64,000 nt of DNA from contig NZ_JBITMQ010000011.1 in the NCBI RefSeq assembly GCF_044466355.1, forward strand, positions 186,001-250,000. Reading direction: 5' to 3'. Shown here one piece after another: positions 15,761 through 23,868 of this stretch. The notes beneath the pieces are model-generated. The model was not told the origin of the DNA, ran no database searches, and saw nothing but the letters and a program-made list of their open reading frames with translations. Within the stretch, counting starts at the first letter, position 1. Each line of letters opens with the position of its first letter. The DNA comes from Actinophytocola sp044466355. GTDB lineage: Bacteria; Actinomycetota; Actinomycetes; Mycobacteriales; Pseudonocardiaceae. The position numbers and the translations under genes were made by a program.

Positions 15761-16597
15761 GTGAGTTCCGACAACGGCGCGGCCGGCAGCGACGAGCTGA
15801 CCGGTCTGGCCGAGGACGGCGACGTGCGCACGGAGGACGTCGCGGCAGCCGAGGCGGCGCTGGCCGTCGACCCCGAGGTCGAGTCCGCGGCGACCGACGA
15901 CGACACCGCCGACGACACTGACACCGCCGACGACGTCGACGCGCCGGTCGAGACCGTGGCCGACGACGACGCGGCGGCCGCGGACGCCGACCCGGTCGCC
16001 GAGATGCGGGACGCGCTCCGCCGCGCGCCGGGCGAGTGGTACGTCGTGCACTCCTACGCCGGCTACGAGAACAAGGTCAAGACCAACCTCGAGACCCGGA
16101 TCCAGACCCTGGACATGGAGGAGTACATCTTCCAGGTCGAGGTGCCGACCGAAGAGGTCACCGAGATCAAGAACGGGCAGCGCAAGCAGGTCCAGCGCAA
16201 GGTGCTGCCCGGCTACATCCTCGTGCGCATGGACCTGAACGACGCGTCGTGGTCCGCGGTGCGGAACACGCCGGGGGTCACCGGGTTCGTCGGCGCGACG
16301 TCCAAGCCGTCGCCGCTGACCATCGACGAGGTTCTCAAGTTCCTCCTCCCGCAGGTGGAGGAGGCCAAGCCGGCAGCCGCTGGCAAGGGCACGACGGCCG
16401 CACCGGCCAAGGGTCCGGTCGTGGAGGTCGACTTCGAGGTCGGCGAGTCGGTCACCGTCATGGACGGTCCGTTCGCCACGCTGCCCGCGACCATCAGCGA
16501 GGTCAACGCGGACGGCCAGAAGCTCAAGGTCCTCGTGTCGATCTTCGGTCGGGAGACCCCGGTCGAGCTGTCGTTCAGCCAGGTCTCGAAGATCTGA
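15761..16597 (+). CDS. nusG: Transcription elongation/antitermination factor NusG
   Basis: A 278-residue factor that binds RNA polymerase and links it to Rho or ribosomal protein S10. An acidic Asp/Ala-rich N-terminal extension (about residues 1-85) precedes the NGN domain, which opens GEWYVVHSYAGYENKVK near residue 90. After the KVLPGYILVRM strand an Ala/Lys-rich linker leads to the KOW domain (GESVTVMDGPFATLPATISEV). The start is GTG at 15761; the frame extends 13 codons further without a good ribosome site. The extension is common in actinobacteria. Confidence 0.95.
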   Translation: MSSDNGAAGSDELTGLAEDGDVRTEDVAAAEAALAVDPEVESAATDDDTADDTDTADDVDAPVETVADDDAAAADADPVAEMRDALRRAPGEWYVVHSYAGYENKVKTNLETRIQTLDMEEYIFQVEVPTEEVTEIKNGQRKQVQRKVLPGYILVRMDLNDASWSAVRNTPGVTGFVGATSKPSPLTIDEVLKFLLPQVEEAKPAAAGKGTTAAPAKGPVVEVDFEVGESVTVMDGPFATLPATISEVNADGQKLKVLVSIFGRETPVELSFSQVSKI

Positions 16598-16634
16598 GCC
16601 ACGGCTGTCGGAAGACAACTGAGCAGGGAAAGAA

Positions 16635-17066
16635 ATGCCACCCAAGAAGAAGAAGCTGGCCGCGATCATCAAGCTGCAGATCACGGCAGGCCAGGCCAAC
16701 CCGGCGCCGCCCGTGGGTCCCGCCCTCGGTCAGCACGGCGTCAACATCATGGATTTCTGCAAGCAGTACAACGCCGCGACGGAATCGCAGCGCGGCAACG
16801 TGGTGCCGGTGGAGATCTCGGTCTACGAGGACCGCTCGTTCGACTTCAAGCTCAAGACCCCGCCGGCGGCGAAGCTGCTGCTCAAGGCCGCGGGTGTCGA
16901 CAAGGGCTCCGGCGAGCCGCACCGGAACAAGGTCGCCAAGGTGACCTGGGACCAGGTGCGTGAGATCGCCGAGACGAAGAAGGCGGACCTCAACGCCAAC
17001 GACATCGACCAGGCGGCCAAGATCATCGCGGGCACGGCCCGTTCGATGGGTATCACGGTCGAGTAA
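16635..17066 (+). CDS. rplK: 50S ribosomal protein L11
   Basis: A 143-residue stalk-base protein that binds the 23S GTPase centre. It begins MPPKKKKLAAIIKLQITAGQ and contains the ANPAPPVGPALGQHGVNIMDFCK motif of the N-terminal, thiopeptide-contact domain. The C-terminal RNA-binding domain ends GTARSMGITVE. It follows nusG by 37 bases with an AGGGAAAG ribosome site and precedes rplA. Confidence 0.97.
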   Translation: MPPKKKKLAAIIKLQITAGQANPAPPVGPALGQHGVNIMDFCKQYNAATESQRGNVVPVEISVYEDRSFDFKLKTPPAAKLLLKAAGVDKGSGEPHRNKVAKVTWDQVREIAETKKADLNANDIDQAAKIIAGTARSMGITVE

Positions 17067-17081
17067 TTCGCAAGCGTGGGA

Positions 17082-17098
17082 GAGCCAGGCGCTGGCTC
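17082..17098 (+). promoter_or_regulatory. Small hairpin between rplK and rplA
   Basis: GAGCCAG (17082-17088) pairs with CTGGCTC (17092-17098) around GCG in the 59-base rplK-rplA gap. It could be a processing or translational-control structure; L1 is known to autoregulate the L11 operon in other bacteria, but no L1-binding similarity was established here. Confidence 0.35.
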
Positions 17099-17125
17099 GT
17101 TCACCACTGACTGTTAGGACATTTC

Positions 17126-17845
17126 ATGGCAAAGCGCAGCAAGGCCTACCGCCAGGCCGCCGAGATGGTCGACCGCGAGCGGCTGTACAGCCCGCTCGAG
17201 GCCGCGAAGCTCGCGAAGGAGACCTCCAAGGTCAAGCTGGACGCGACCGTCGAGGTCGCCATCCGGCTCGGGGTCGACCCCCGCAAGGCGGACCAGATGG
17301 TGCGCGGCACGGTGAACCTGCCGCACGGCACCGGCAAGACGGCACGCGTGATCGTGTTCGCGACGGGTGACAAGGCCAACGAGGCCGTCGCCGCCGGCGC
17401 GGACGAGGTGGGCGCCGAAGACCTGATCGAGCGCATTCAGGGTGGCTGGCTCGACTTCGACGCCGCGATCGCGACCCCCGACCAGATGGCCAAGGTCGGC
17501 CGGATCGCACGCATCCTCGGCCCGCGCGGCCTCATGCCGAACCCGAAGACCGGCACCGTGACCCCGGACGTGACGAAGGCCGTCGCCGACATCAAGGGCG
17601 GCAAGATCAACTTCCGCGTCGACAAGCAGGCCAACCTGCACCTGGTGATCGGCAAGGCCTCCTTCGACCAGGAGAAGCTGGTGGAGAACTACGCCGCCGC
17701 CCTCGATGAGGTGCTGCGCGCGAAGCCGTCCGCCGCGAAGGGCCGCTACCTGAAGAAGGTCACCTTCTCGACCACCATGGGCCCCGGCATCCCCGTGGAC
17801 CCGGCCCGGACCCGCAACCTGCTGCAGGACGAGCCCGTCGCCTGA
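17126..17845 (+). CDS. rplA: 50S ribosomal protein L1
   Basis: A 239-residue protein of the L1 stalk, which assists release of deacylated tRNA. Family motifs are VEVAIRLGVDPRKADQMVRG, the GPRGLMPNPKTGTVTPD signature at about 132-148, and GKINFRVDKQANLH. Length is normal. Second gene of the rplK-rplA unit, ended by a strong hairpin 14 bases after the stop. Confidence 0.97.
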   Translation: MAKRSKAYRQAAEMVDRERLYSPLEAAKLAKETSKVKLDATVEVAIRLGVDPRKADQMVRGTVNLPHGTGKTARVIVFATGDKANEAVAAGADEVGAEDLIERIQGGWLDFDAAIATPDQMAKVGRIARILGPRGLMPNPKTGTVTPDVTKAVADIKGGKINFRVDKQANLHLVIGKASFDQEKLVENYAAALDEVLRAKPSAAKGRYLKKVTFSTTMGPGIPVDPARTRNLLQDEPVA

Positions 17846-17858
17846 TTTCGCTGAACGA

Positions 17859-17896
17859 ACGAGGGCCGCACCTCCCGCGCGGGGCGCGGCCCTCGT
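17859..17896. terminator. Bidirectional terminator between rplA and the protease gene
   Basis: ACGAGGGCCGC (17859-17869) pairs with GCGGCCCTCGT (17886-17896), 11 bp, around a GC-rich loop. The two genes converge here, so the hairpin can serve both strands. The T-run is short. Confidence 0.75.
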
Positions 17897-17909
17897 CGTA
17901 TGTTCAGCC

Positions 17910-18809
17910 TCAGCCGATGGTGGCGCCGACCGCTTCGAGCGCCGTGGTCACCGGCTGGAAGAACGTCTCACCTCCCGTCGTGCAGTCGCCGCTGCCACCC
18001 GAGGTGAGGCCGACCGCGGCACCCTCCTCCGTGAACAGCGGGCCGCCGCTGTCGCCCGGCTCGGCACACACCGTGGTCTGGATGAGCCCGCTGACCGTGC
18101 CCTCCGGGTAGTTCACGGTCGCGTCGAGGCCGACGACCTGGCCGTCGAACAGGCCGGTGGTGCTGCCCATGCGGAACACCTGCTGCCCGACCCGCGCCTC
18201 CTCGGCACCGGTGATCTCGAACAGCTGCCCGCCGAGGTCGACCACGCTCCGCGCGTCCTGCGCCGGGTCGTCGTAGGTGAGCAGCGCGAAGTCACCCTCG
18301 CCGGGGAAGGCGGCCGTCTCGACACTCGCGATCGGCGCGCCGCCCGCCTCGCCCGACCACTGCTCGGCGGCGACGCCGCAGTGGCCCGCGGTCAGGAAGC
18401 CGGGGCTGCCGTCGCTCGTGACGACGTTGAAGCCGAGCGAGCAGCGCGAGCCGCCGGCGAAGATCGCGTCACCGCCCTCGGCGAACAGGCGGAACTCGCC
18501 GTCGCCGCGCCGGAGTCGTGCCTGGTCACCGACCGCGTCCACGGCGCCCTCGAGCTCGTTCCAGGTGTCCCCGGTGACGGTGGCGTCGGCGGTGATGATC
18601 ATCCGGTCGGTGCGCGGGTCGACCGCCCACGCGGTGCCGGGAATGCGTTCCTGCCGCAGGCTCGTCAACGCGTCCATCGCGGACACGGAGTCCTGCGCGC
18701 CCTGCTCGGCGTTGGCCTGCGGCAACAACACCGCGACAAGACCGCCGAGCGCGACGACCCCAGCCGCGGCGAACAGGCCCCTGCGGGTGGCTGTCCGGTG
18801 TCTGGGCAT
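17910..18809 (-). CDS. Secreted chymotrypsin-like serine protease (S1E, streptogrisin-like)
   Basis: A 299-residue secreted endopeptidase. A signal peptide with an Arg-rich start and hydrophobic core (cleavage likely near residue 34, after QANA) is followed by a short pro-region of about 75 residues with AWAVDPRTDRMIITA. The mature domain starts near GGDAIFAGGSRCSLGFNV. The catalytic triad is present: His143 in TAGHC, Asp173 in EGDFALLTY and Ser at about 254 in EPGDSGGPL. Paired cysteines fit two to three disulphides. The pro-region is much shorter than the classical alpha-lytic type. Convergent with rplA. Confidence 0.92.
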   Translation of the reverse strand: MPRHRTATRRGLFAAAGVVALGGLVAVLLPQANAEQGAQDSVSAMDALTSLRQERIPGTAWAVDPRTDRMIITADATVTGDTWNELEGAVDAVGDQARLRRGDGEFRLFAEGGDAIFAGGSRCSLGFNVVTSDGSPGFLTAGHCGVAAEQWSGEAGGAPIASVETAAFPGEGDFALLTYDDPAQDARSVVDLGGQLFEITGAEEARVGQQVFRMGSTTGLFDGQVVGLDATVNYPEGTVSGLIQTTVCAEPGDSGGPLFTEEGAAVGLTSGGSGDCTTGGETFFQPVTTALEAVGATIG

Positions 18810-18890
18810 TCGCGACCTCCTCGGTAACGGATACGGACCGAACTCGATCCGTTCCGTACACGAGGAGTTCTCAGCGGCGGTTCACGAACC

Positions 18891-19697
18891 TCAACTGGTC
18901 GGACCTGTGGAGCCCACCGGACAGGCGGGCTCGGTGGCGTGGCCGGTGATGATCCACTGACCGCCCTTCGAGCCTTCGATCTTCGACACCGTGAACACGC
19001 CGAGCGGCGGCCCGCCCTGGATGCCGCCCCGGATGTTGTCCTCGCACGAGCTGATCCGGATCTCGTCGCCCGGCACCTTCGTGGTCGTGTACGAGGGCAT
19101 CGACTCGGCGTACGCGTTCGAGTCGGTCACCTCACGGGCCAGCCCGCGGACCGCGTCGGTGCAGTCGGAGTAGCCCATGTCCCGGGCGAACTTCTCGCCC
19201 CGGTCCTGGAACCGCAGGCAGACCTGCTCCGGCACACCGTTCTCGCCGTTCGCGATGTGGTGGTAGATCTTGCGGACGGTCTCGTACGGGTTGGTGTCCA
19301 GGATCAGGTTGTCCGTGGTCTTGCCGCCGCCGGTCTGGGAGGCCGGGGGCTTGTCGCGGTCCGTGCCGAAGAAGTAGTCGATCGCCAGGTAGGCGCCCAG
19401 TGTGAGGATGGCCAGGACCACCAGACCGGTCACGATCTTGCTGATCGCGCCCTTGAGCAGCCGCTTGCCGAGGCTCTCCTTCGGCGGCGGACCCCACGGT
19501 TGCAGCAGGCCGGGCGGGGGCGTGCCGGGCGGGAACCCCTTGTCCGCCTGCTCGCGCATCAGCTCCTGGAAGCGCTGGAACTCCTGGAACTGGCGCACCT
19601 GCTCCGGCGTGATCTCGGTCGGCTCGCGCACCGCGGGCGGGGGCGCGGCGGGGTCGTGCTCGCGCGGGTGCTCGTTGTCGGCCACGACCACCATCAT
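18891..19697 (-). CDS. Single-pass membrane protein of unknown function
   Basis: A protein of about 268 residues not assigned to a known family. The N-terminal cytoplasmic part is Pro/Gln/Glu-rich with a phenylalanine-glutamine repeat (QFQEFQRFQELMREQ). One membrane helix follows at about residues 93-113 (ISKIVTGLVVLAILTLGAYLAI). The extracytoplasmic part of ~150 residues has four cysteines (VCLRF, SDCTD, SSCED, PACPV) suited to two disulphides, and starts with a helical YETVRKIYHHIANGENGVPEQVC segment. Starts at 19697, 19694 and GTG 19685 are all possible. It diverges from rplJ, so its 5' region abuts the L10 leader promoter. Confidence 0.7.
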   Translation of the reverse strand: MMVVVADNEHPREHDPAAPPPAVREPTEITPEQVRQFQEFQRFQELMREQADKGFPPGTPPPGLLQPWGPPPKESLGKRLLKGAISKIVTGLVVLAILTLGAYLAIDYFFGTDRDKPPASQTGGGKTTDNLILDTNPYETVRKIYHHIANGENGVPEQVCLRFQDRGEKFARDMGYSDCTDAVRGLAREVTDSNAYAESMPSYTTTKVPGDEIRISSCEDNIRGGIQGGPPLGVFTVSKIEGSKGGQWIITGHATEPACPVGSTGPTS

Positions 19698-19714
19698 GCC
19701 GTGTCGGCCCCGGT

Positions 19715-19744
19715 TTGGAGGGGGCCACCACCGCAACGTACGAT
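19715..19744 (+). promoter_or_regulatory. Candidate promoter of rplJ-rplL
   Basis: TTGGAG at 19715-19720 and TACGAT at 19739-19744 with an 18-base spacer. They lie just upstream of the predicted L10 leader, where transcription must begin. The -35 match is weak. Confidence 0.4.
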
Positions 19745-19755
19745 GGACGACGGTT

Positions 19756-19840
19756 CTACCGAAGACCGCTGGTTTCTGCCGTCAGGCAGACGAAGGTTCC
19801 GCGAGTACGCGGGCGGCCCGCGCAGGAGGAACGTGGTTGT
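19756..19840 (+). promoter_or_regulatory. Ribosomal protein L10 leader RNA
   Basis: The sequence resembles bacterial L10 leaders, which L10(L12) binds to repress its own operon. The CGAAGACCGCTGG segment is followed by a hairpin TCTGCC/GGCAGA with a GTCA loop (19775-19790). ACGAAGGTTCC comes next, then hairpin CCGCG/CGCGG (19799-19812) and CGGCCCGCGCAGGAGG. Position, about 110 bases before rplJ, is the expected one. Confidence 0.7.
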
Positions 19841-19841
19841 A

Positions 19842-19859
19842 CCCGGGCTCGCGCCCGGG
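19842..19859 (+). promoter_or_regulatory. Hairpin downstream of the L10 leader core
   Basis: CCCGGGC (19842-19848) pairs perfectly with GCCCGGG (19853-19859) around TCGC. A second pair, CGCCCCG/CGGGGCG, lies about 10-40 bases further on. Together they may form the attenuator or antisequestrator part of L10 control. Confidence 0.45.
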
Positions 19860-19946
19860 AAGAAGCGCCCCGTGCCGTCTTGCGCCGGGGCGTTCGTCGT
19901 CTCTGAGGCCGGGGCCAGTGGCTACAGCCAATGAGAGGAGGCGACC

Positions 19947-20489
19947 ATGGCGAAGGCAGACAAGGTCGAGGCCGTCGCTGAGATCGCGGACAAGTTCCGC
20001 AACAGCTCGGCTGCCGTTGTCACCGAGTACACCGGTCTGACCGTGTCCCAGCTGACCACCCTGCGTCGCGCTCTCGGCACGGGCACGTCCTACCGGGTCG
20101 CCAAGAACACCCTGGTCCAGCGCGCCGCGGAGGCCGCCGACGTCAAGGGCCTGGACGCCCTGTTCGTCGGTCCGACCGCGATCGCGTTCGTCGAGGGTGA
20201 GCCGGTCGATGCCGCGAAGGCGCTTCGCGACTTCGCGAAGGACAACAAGGGCCTGGTCATCAAGGGCGGCTACATGGACGGCCGCCCGCTCACGGTCGAC
20301 GAGGTCGACAAGATCGCCGACCTCGACTCCCGCGAGGTGCTGCTCGCCAAGCTGGCGGGCGCCATGAAGGGCAACCTCGCCAAGGCCGCCGGGCTGTTCA
20401 ACGCCCCGGCCTCGCAGGTCGCCCGCCTGGCCGCGGCACTGCAGGAGAAGAAGGCGTCCGCCGAGCAAGCGGCTCCCGCCGAGAGCTGA
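19947..20489 (+). CDS. rplJ: 50S ribosomal protein L10
   Basis: A 180-residue stalk protein that anchors L7/L12 dimers to the ribosome. It opens MAKADKVEAVAEIADKFRNS and has the YTGLTVSQLTTLRRAL and YRVAKNTLVQRA segments that bind rRNA; the C-terminal helix carries L12-binding sites. ATG is preceded by GAGAGGAGG. Regulated probably through the leader RNA upstream. Confidence 0.97.
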   Translation: MAKADKVEAVAEIADKFRNSSAAVVTEYTGLTVSQLTTLRRALGTGTSYRVAKNTLVQRAAEAADVKGLDALFVGPTAIAFVEGEPVDAAKALRDFAKDNKGLVIKGGYMDGRPLTVDEVDKIADLDSREVLLAKLAGAMKGNLAKAAGLFNAPASQVARLAAALQEKKASAEQAAPAES

Positions 20490-20518
20490 ACAACCACAGT
20501 TAGAAAGGAATGCCAGTC

Positions 20519-20911
20519 ATGGCGAAGCTCAGCACCGACGAGCTGCTCGACGCGTTCAAGGAGATGACGCTGCTCGAGCTGTCGGCTTTCGTGAAGCAGT
20601 TCGAGGAGACCTTCGAGGTCACCGCTGCCGCGCCGGTGGCCATGGCCGCTGTCGGCCCGGCCGCCACGGACGGTGGCCCCGCCGCCGCCGAGGAGCAGGA
20701 CGAGTTCGACGTCGTCCTCGAGTCCGCCGGTGACAAGAAGATCCAGGTCATCAAGGTCGTGCGTGAGGTCGTCTCCGGCCTGGGCCTGAAGGAGGCCAAG
20801 GAGCTGGTCGAGTCCGCTCCGAAGCCGGTCCTGGAGAAGGTCGCGAAGGAGGCCGCCGAGGCCGCCAAGGAGAAGCTCGAGGGCGCGGGCGCCAAGGTCT
20901 CGCTCAAGTGA
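20519..20911 (+). CDS. rplL: 50S ribosomal protein L7/L12
   Basis: A 130-residue acidic stalk protein that recruits translational GTPases. The N-terminal dimerisation part (STDELLDAFKEMTLLELSAFVKQFEE) leads through an Ala/Pro hinge to the C-terminal domain with KIQVIKVVREVVSGLGLKEAKELVE. ATG at 20519 is preferred to the in-frame ATG nine bases upstream, because AAAGGAA then has normal spacing. A strong terminator follows 20 bases after the stop. Confidence 0.97.
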   Translation: MAKLSTDELLDAFKEMTLLELSAFVKQFEETFEVTAAAPVAMAAVGPAATDGGPAAAEEQDEFDVVLESAGDKKIQVIKVVREVVSGLGLKEAKELVESAPKPVLEKVAKEAAEAAKEKLEGAGAKVSLK

Positions 20912-20930
20912 GCTAGCTCGAACCACCGCG

Positions 20931-20964
20931 AAAGCCGGTGCCCGATTCGTCGGGTACCGGCTTT
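20931..20964 (+). terminator. Rho-independent terminator of rplJ-rplL
   Basis: AAAGCCGGTGCCCGA pairs with TCGGGTACCGGCTTT, 15 pairs with one G-U, around a TTCG tetraloop, ending in TTTT. It is one of the clearest intrinsic terminators here and isolates rplJL from the mce operon. From 20965 to 21111 I see no further clear element. Confidence 0.9.
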
Positions 20965-21111
20965 TGTGCGTCCTGTCGACACACCCCGCCTTCACACACG
21001 GTGAGTGACTGGGTAGCTTGCCTCCTCATGGTCTAACCGGCCAGTAACCCACACGGGGACACGCTCGTTCTACACATAGTCGGGGATGCGAGAAGCTGAG
21101 CGGGAGGTTCG

Positions 21112-22239
21112 ATGGGCGCCGAGGTGGTTGTCGAGGGCCTGACGAAGTCCTTCGGCCGCCAGACCATCTGGCGGGACGTCACACTGACTCTCCCGCCTGG
21201 CGAGGTCAGCGTCATGCTCGGGCCGTCCGGCACGGGCAAGTCGGTGTTCCTCAAGTCGATGATCGGGCTGCTCAAACCGGACAGCGGCCGCTGCGAGATC
21301 AACGGCGTCGACATCGTCACCTGTTCGGAGCACAAGCTCTACGAGATCCGGAAGTTGTTCGGCGTCCTGTTCCAGGACGGCGCGCTGTTCGGCTCGATGA
21401 ACCTGTACGACAACGTCGCCTTCCCGCTGCGGGAGCACACGAAGAAGTCCGAGTCGGAGATCCGCCAGATCGTCCTCGAGAAGCTCGAGATGACCGGTCT
21501 GCAGGGCGCGGAGCGCAAGCTGCCCGGTGAGATCTCCGGCGGAATGCGCAAGCGCGCCGGCCTCGCCCGCGCGCTGGTGCTGGACCCGGAGATCATCCTG
21601 GTCGACGAGCCGGACTCGGGCCTCGACCCGGTCCGCACGAGTTACATCTCGCAGCTGCTCATCGACCTGAACACCCAGATCGACGCGACGATCCTGATCG
21701 TCTCGCACAACATCAACCTCGCGCGGACCGTGCCGGACAACATCGGCATGCTGTTCCGCCGCGAACTGATCATGTTCGGGCCCCGCGAGGTGCTGCTGAC
21801 CAGCGAAGAACCGGTCGTCAAGCAGTTCCTCAACGGGTCACGCATCGGGCCGATCGGCATGTCCGAGGAGAAGGACGAGGCCACCATGGCCGCCGAGCAG
21901 GCCCAGGTCGACGCCGGTCACCACGACGGCGGCACCGACGACGTGCGCGGTGTCGTGCCCCAGATCCAGCCGACCCCCGGCCTCGGCGAGCGCACCGGGG
22001 TGCGCCGCCGCCTCGACCGGGTCATGTCGATCATCCACACGCTGCCGCCCGCGGCGCAGCAGGGCATCCGGGACTCCCTGACCGAGGAGGACCGCGCCCG
22101 GTACGGCGTCCACGCGGGCGCCACCGCGTTCCGGCCCAGCCCGCACCCGCGCGGCGACGGTTGGCAGGCCAGCTCCGGTGACCTCAACGTCGCCGACCTC
22201 CCGACGTCGAACTACCGCGACCCGCGGGGTGGTGCATGA
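21112..22239 (+). CDS. mceG: Mce transporter ATPase (Mkl/MceG, MlaF-like)
   Basis: A 375-residue ABC ATPase powering Mce lipid import. Walker A GPSGTGKS is near residue 38, the Q-loop is VLFQDGALFGSM, the signature is the Mce-type EISGGMRKRAGLARAL, Walker B is IILVDEPDSGLDP, and the switch His is in VSHNINLAR. A C-terminal extension of ~130 residues beyond the ATPase core, as in mycobacterial MceG, probably contacts the permeases. It heads the operon, preceded by GGGAGG, and overlaps the first permease gene as ATGA. In mycobacteria mkl sits at the same rplL-rpoB position, alone. Confidence 0.94.
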   Translation: MGAEVVVEGLTKSFGRQTIWRDVTLTLPPGEVSVMLGPSGTGKSVFLKSMIGLLKPDSGRCEINGVDIVTCSEHKLYEIRKLFGVLFQDGALFGSMNLYDNVAFPLREHTKKSESEIRQIVLEKLEMTGLQGAERKLPGEISGGMRKRAGLARALVLDPEIILVDEPDSGLDPVRTSYISQLLIDLNTQIDATILIVSHNINLARTVPDNIGMLFRRELIMFGPREVLLTSEEPVVKQFLNGSRIGPIGMSEEKDEATMAAEQAQVDAGHHDGGTDDVRGVVPQIQPTPGLGERTGVRRRLDRVMSIIHTLPPAAQQGIRDSLTEEDRARYGVHAGATAFRPSPHPRGDGWQASSGDLNVADLPTSNYRDPRGGA

Positions 22240-23030
22240 CCACCCGTTCCGCGCCGGCGACATTCCCCGGAGCGGGTGCGCTCCGCGAGACGGGCCGGTT
22301 GTTCGCACTCGCCCTCGACGTCGTGGTCCAGACGTTCCGGCGGCCGTTCCAGGTCCGCGAGTTCATCCAGCAGTGCTGGTTCATCGCCTCGGTCACGATC
22401 CTGCCGACGGCACTGGTCGCGATCCCGTTCGGCGCGGTCGTCGCGCTGCAGCTCGGGTCGCTGATCGTCCAGCTCGGCGCCCAGTCGTTCACCGGCGCGG
22501 CCGCGGTGCTCGCGATCATCCAGCAGGCGGCGCCGCTGGTGACCGCGCTGATGGTGGCCGGTGCCGGTGGTTCGGCGATCTGCGCGGACCTCGGCGCGCG
22601 GACCATCCGCGAGGAGATCGACGCGATGGAGGTGCTGGGCGTCAACCCGATCCAGCGCCTGGTCGTGCCGCGCGTGCTCGCTGCCATGGTCATCGCCGTC
22701 CTGCTGAACGGCCTGGTCAGCGTGGTCGGCGTGCTCGGCTCGTACTTCTTCAACGTGGTCCTGCAGGGCGGCACACCCGGCGCGTACCTGGCGAGCTTCT
22801 CGGCGCTCGCGCAGCTGCCGGACCTGTGGATCTCCGAGATCAAGGCGTTGATCTACGGCTTCATCGCCGGTGTCGTCGCCGCCTACCGGGGCCTGAACCC
22901 GAAGGGCGGGCCGAAGGGTGTCGGCGACGCGGTCAACCAGTCCGTGGTGATCACGTTCCTGCTGCTGTTCTTCGTGAACTTCGTGCTCACCGCCGTGTAC
23001 CTGTCCATCGTTCCGCAGAAGGGCAGCTGA
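22236..23030 (+). CDS. yrbEA: Mce permease YrbEA (MlaE family)
   Basis: A 264-residue integral membrane permease that with YrbEB forms the channel of the Mce lipid importer. It has about five membrane helices. The MlaE-family segment AGAGGSAICADLGARTIREEIDAMEVLGVNPIQRLVVPR, with the EEID coupling motif that contacts the ATPase, lies at about 108-147. Starts at ATG overlapping the mceG stop by four bases. The C-terminus SIVPQKGS precedes yrbEB by one base. Confidence 0.94.
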   Translation: MTTRSAPATFPGAGALRETGRLFALALDVVVQTFRRPFQVREFIQQCWFIASVTILPTALVAIPFGAVVALQLGSLIVQLGAQSFTGAAAVLAIIQQAAPLVTALMVAGAGGSAICADLGARTIREEIDAMEVLGVNPIQRLVVPRVLAAMVIAVLLNGLVSVVGVLGSYFFNVVLQGGTPGAYLASFSALAQLPDLWISEIKALIYGFIAGVVAAYRGLNPKGGPKGVGDAVNQSVVITFLLLFFVNFVLTAVYLSIVPQKGS

Positions 23031-23031
23031 C

Positions 23032-23868
23032 ATGGCCATCTCGGACACCGCGCGGCGGATGGCGAACGCCCCGCTGACCTGGCTGGACACACTGGGCGAC
23101 CAGCTGTCGTTCTACCTGCGCGCGCTCGCGTGGATCCCGCGCACGCTGCGGCGGTACATGCGGGAGACCATGCGCATCCTCGCCGAGGTCAGCTTCGGCT
23201 CCGGCGCGCTCGCGGTCATCGGCGGCACGATCGGCGTGATGGTCGGCATGACCGTCTTCACCGGCACGGTCGTCGGCCTGCAGGGCTACGCGGCGCTGGA
23301 CCAGCTCGGCACCTCCGCGCTGTCGGGCTTCGCGTCGGCCTACATCAACACGCGTGAGGTCGCGCCGCTCGTGGCGGGGCTCGCGTTGTCGGCGACGGTC
23401 GGCGCGGGCTTCACCGCGCAGCTCGGCGCGATGCGGATCTCCGAGGAGATCGACGCGCTGGAGGTCATGGGGGTGCCGTCGCTGCCGTTCCTGGTGACGA
23501 CGCGGATCATCGCGGGCTTCATCGCAGTGATCCCGCTGTACATCATCGGGTTGCTGTCGAGCTACCTCGCGTCCCGCACGATCGTCGTCTACTTCTACGG
23601 GCAGTCGGCGGGCACCTACGACCACTACTTCAACCTGTTCCTGCCGCCGGAGGACGTGTTCTGGTCCTTCGGCAAGGTGCTGATCTTCAGTGTGGTGATC
23701 ATCCTGACGCACTGCTACTACGGCTACCGCGCCTCCGGCGGCCCGGCGGGGGTCGGCATCGCGGTTGGCCGCTCCGTGCGGACGACGATCGTGACGGCGG
23801 CGCTGCTGAACTTCTTCATCGGCTTCGCCATCTGGGGCACGACCACGACGGTGAGGATCGCGGGATGA
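23032..23868 (+). CDS. yrbEB: Mce permease YrbEB (MlaE family)
   Basis: A 278-residue second permease of the Mce system. The same EEID coupling motif occurs in SATVGAGFTAQLGAMRISEEIDALEVMGVPSLPFLVTTR at about 118-156. The C-terminal YRASGGPAGVGIAVGRSVRTTIV loop is typical. It probably heterodimerises with YrbEA. The stop overlaps mceA's ATG as ATGA. Confidence 0.94.
   Translation: MAISDTARRMANAPLTWLDTLGDQLSFYLRALAWIPRTLRRYMRETMRILAEVSFGSGALAVIGGTIGVMVGMTVFTGTVVGLQGYAALDQLGTSALSGFASAYINTREVAPLVAGLALSATVGAGFTAQLGAMRISEEIDALEVMGVPSLPFLVTTRIIAGFIAVIPLYIIGLLSSYLASRTIVVYFYGQSAGTYDHYFNLFLPPEDVFWSFGKVLIFSVVIILTHCYYGYRASGGPAGVGIAVGRSVRTTIVTAALLNFFIGFAIWGTTTTVRIAG

Noticed and set aside
17850..17862. 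ACGAACGA near the rplA terminator as another copy of the TetR operator
   Set aside because: Only half of the palindrome is present and it belongs to the base of the terminator stem.
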